This document shows positions 63,579-64,000 of a DNA stretch of 64,000 bases, one piece after another. The notes beneath the pieces were generated by a model that worked only from the letters and a program-made list of their open reading frames with translations, had not been told where the DNA came from and searched no databases. The stretch spans positions 744,001 through 808,000 of the forward strand of contig CAWHHO010000008.1 of assembly GCA_963829135.1 (NCBI GenBank). Direction: 5' to 3'. How positions within the stretch are numbered: position 1 is the first letter of the stretch; each line of letters begins with the position of its first letter. Both the position numbers and the translations under genes were made by a program. This DNA comes from Kumtagia sp963829135 (lineage in GTDB: Bacteria > Pseudomonadota > Alphaproteobacteria > Rhizobiales > Rhizobiaceae).

Positions 63579-64000
63579 TCAGATGTCAAGCGTATTCACG
63601 CGTTCCCACTGGCTAAAATGTGAGGCGTACGAATTCCATTCCATGTGCTTCAACTTGAGATAAGCGGCCGAGAATTCTTCGCCCATCGCCTCCTTCAGCG
63701 ACTTGTCCTTGTTGAATTCGCGCAGCGCGTCCAGCAGGTTCAGTGGTAGCTTCCGTGCACCCTTAACGGTGTGACCCTCGCTATACATGTCAATATCGTA
63801 GCGCTTGCCCGGATCCGCCTTCGAGCGGATGCCGTCGAGGCCGGCGGCGATAATGACGGCCTGGAGCAGATAGGGGTTGGCTGCGCCGTCGGGCAACCTA
63901 AGCTCGAAGCGGCCTGGGCCGGGCACGCGCACCATATGGGTGCGGTTGTTACCGGTCCAGGTCACCGTGTTCGGCGCCCAGCTGGCTCCCGAGACCGTGC
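63579..64000 (-). CDS. glnT: type III glutamine synthetase (C-terminal part; gene runs off the window)
   Basis: The frame is open to the right edge: TVSGASWAPNTVTWTGNNRT, then GRFELRLPDGAANPYLLQAV, DPGKRYDIDMYSEGHTVKGA and the end EFSAAYLKLKHMEWNSYASH to NTLDI. This matches the ATP/glutamate-binding C-terminal half of GlnT-type glutamine synthetases of rhizobia, which ligate ammonia to glutamate or relatives. The first two-thirds lie beyond the window. No regulatory signal is visible on this side. Confidence 0.88.
   Translation of the reverse strand, partial: TVSGASWAPNTVTWTGNNRTHMVRVPGPGRFELRLPDGAANPYLLQAVIIAAGLDGIRSKADPGKRYDIDMYSEGHTVKGARKLPLNLLDALREFNKDKSLKEAMGEEFSAAYLKLKHMEWNSYASHFSQWERVNTLDI

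Overview
The window looks like chromosome of a Mesorhizobium-type alphaproteobacterium (Phyllobacteriaceae, order Hyphomicrobiales). The evidence is the high GC content, a SAM-II riboswitch in front of metX, the lptC-lptA-lptB-rpoN-hpf-ptsN block in the usual rhizobial order, hsp20 next to a DUF1150 gene, metXW, hisC next to a prephenate dehydrogenase gene, etfBA, and a type III glutamine synthetase. All assignments come from reading the translations and DNA; no database search was run.

Layout. (a) 1-4.9 kb, accessory: a 1027-aa transporter-like membrane protein fused to HEAT repeats and a cyclic-nucleotide-binding domain, two small unknown genes, and a decayed phytochelatin synthase gene. 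(b) 4.9-15.5 kb: four large, tightly coupled genes of unknown function. The first is a DUF6603-type protein. This is the best candidate here for an undescribed system. (c) 15.5-55 kb, mostly core: etfBA, rhomboid protease, FAD oxidoreductase, an esterase/ATP-grasp pair, pirin, metXW under a SAM-II riboswitch with its own promoter and terminator, SMP-30 lactonase, methyltransferases, hisC-prephenate dehydrogenase, DUF2125, ChaC, dsbB, HNH nuclease, AlkA-type glycosylase, a GT2 glycosyltransferase-P450-methyltransferase group, leucyl aminopeptidase, MarR plus NlpC/P60, nucleoside hydrolase, hsp20-DUF1150, ptsN-hpf-rpoN-lptB-lptA-lptC, def, rmuC, Dabb, nudC, HIT, an M24 peptidase, and ArsR-SRPBCC-GFA. 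(d) 55-63.4 kb, accessory and partly degenerate: a gamma-glutamyltransferase, an HD-hydrolase pseudogene, two Crp/Fnr copies (one dead) flanking a secreted glycine-rich protein, an IS481-type remnant, and an MFS transporter divergent from a dead soxR whose operator survives. (e) The right edge holds the 3' part of a type III glutamine synthetase gene.

Ten reading-frame breaks in nine otherwise healthy genes (DUF6603 twice, etfA, FAD oxidoreductase, esterase, SMP-30, hisC, chaC, methyltransferase, NlpC/P60) all have the same sign: one extra base, usually in a short G or C run. Removing that base restores a full-length family-like protein each time. This pattern points to systematic sequencing insertions rather than gene decay, so these genes are given with their restored boundaries. 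The true pseudogenes (phytochelatin synthase, HD hydrolase, soxR, crp copy) carry mixed-sign shifts, stops and missing segments.
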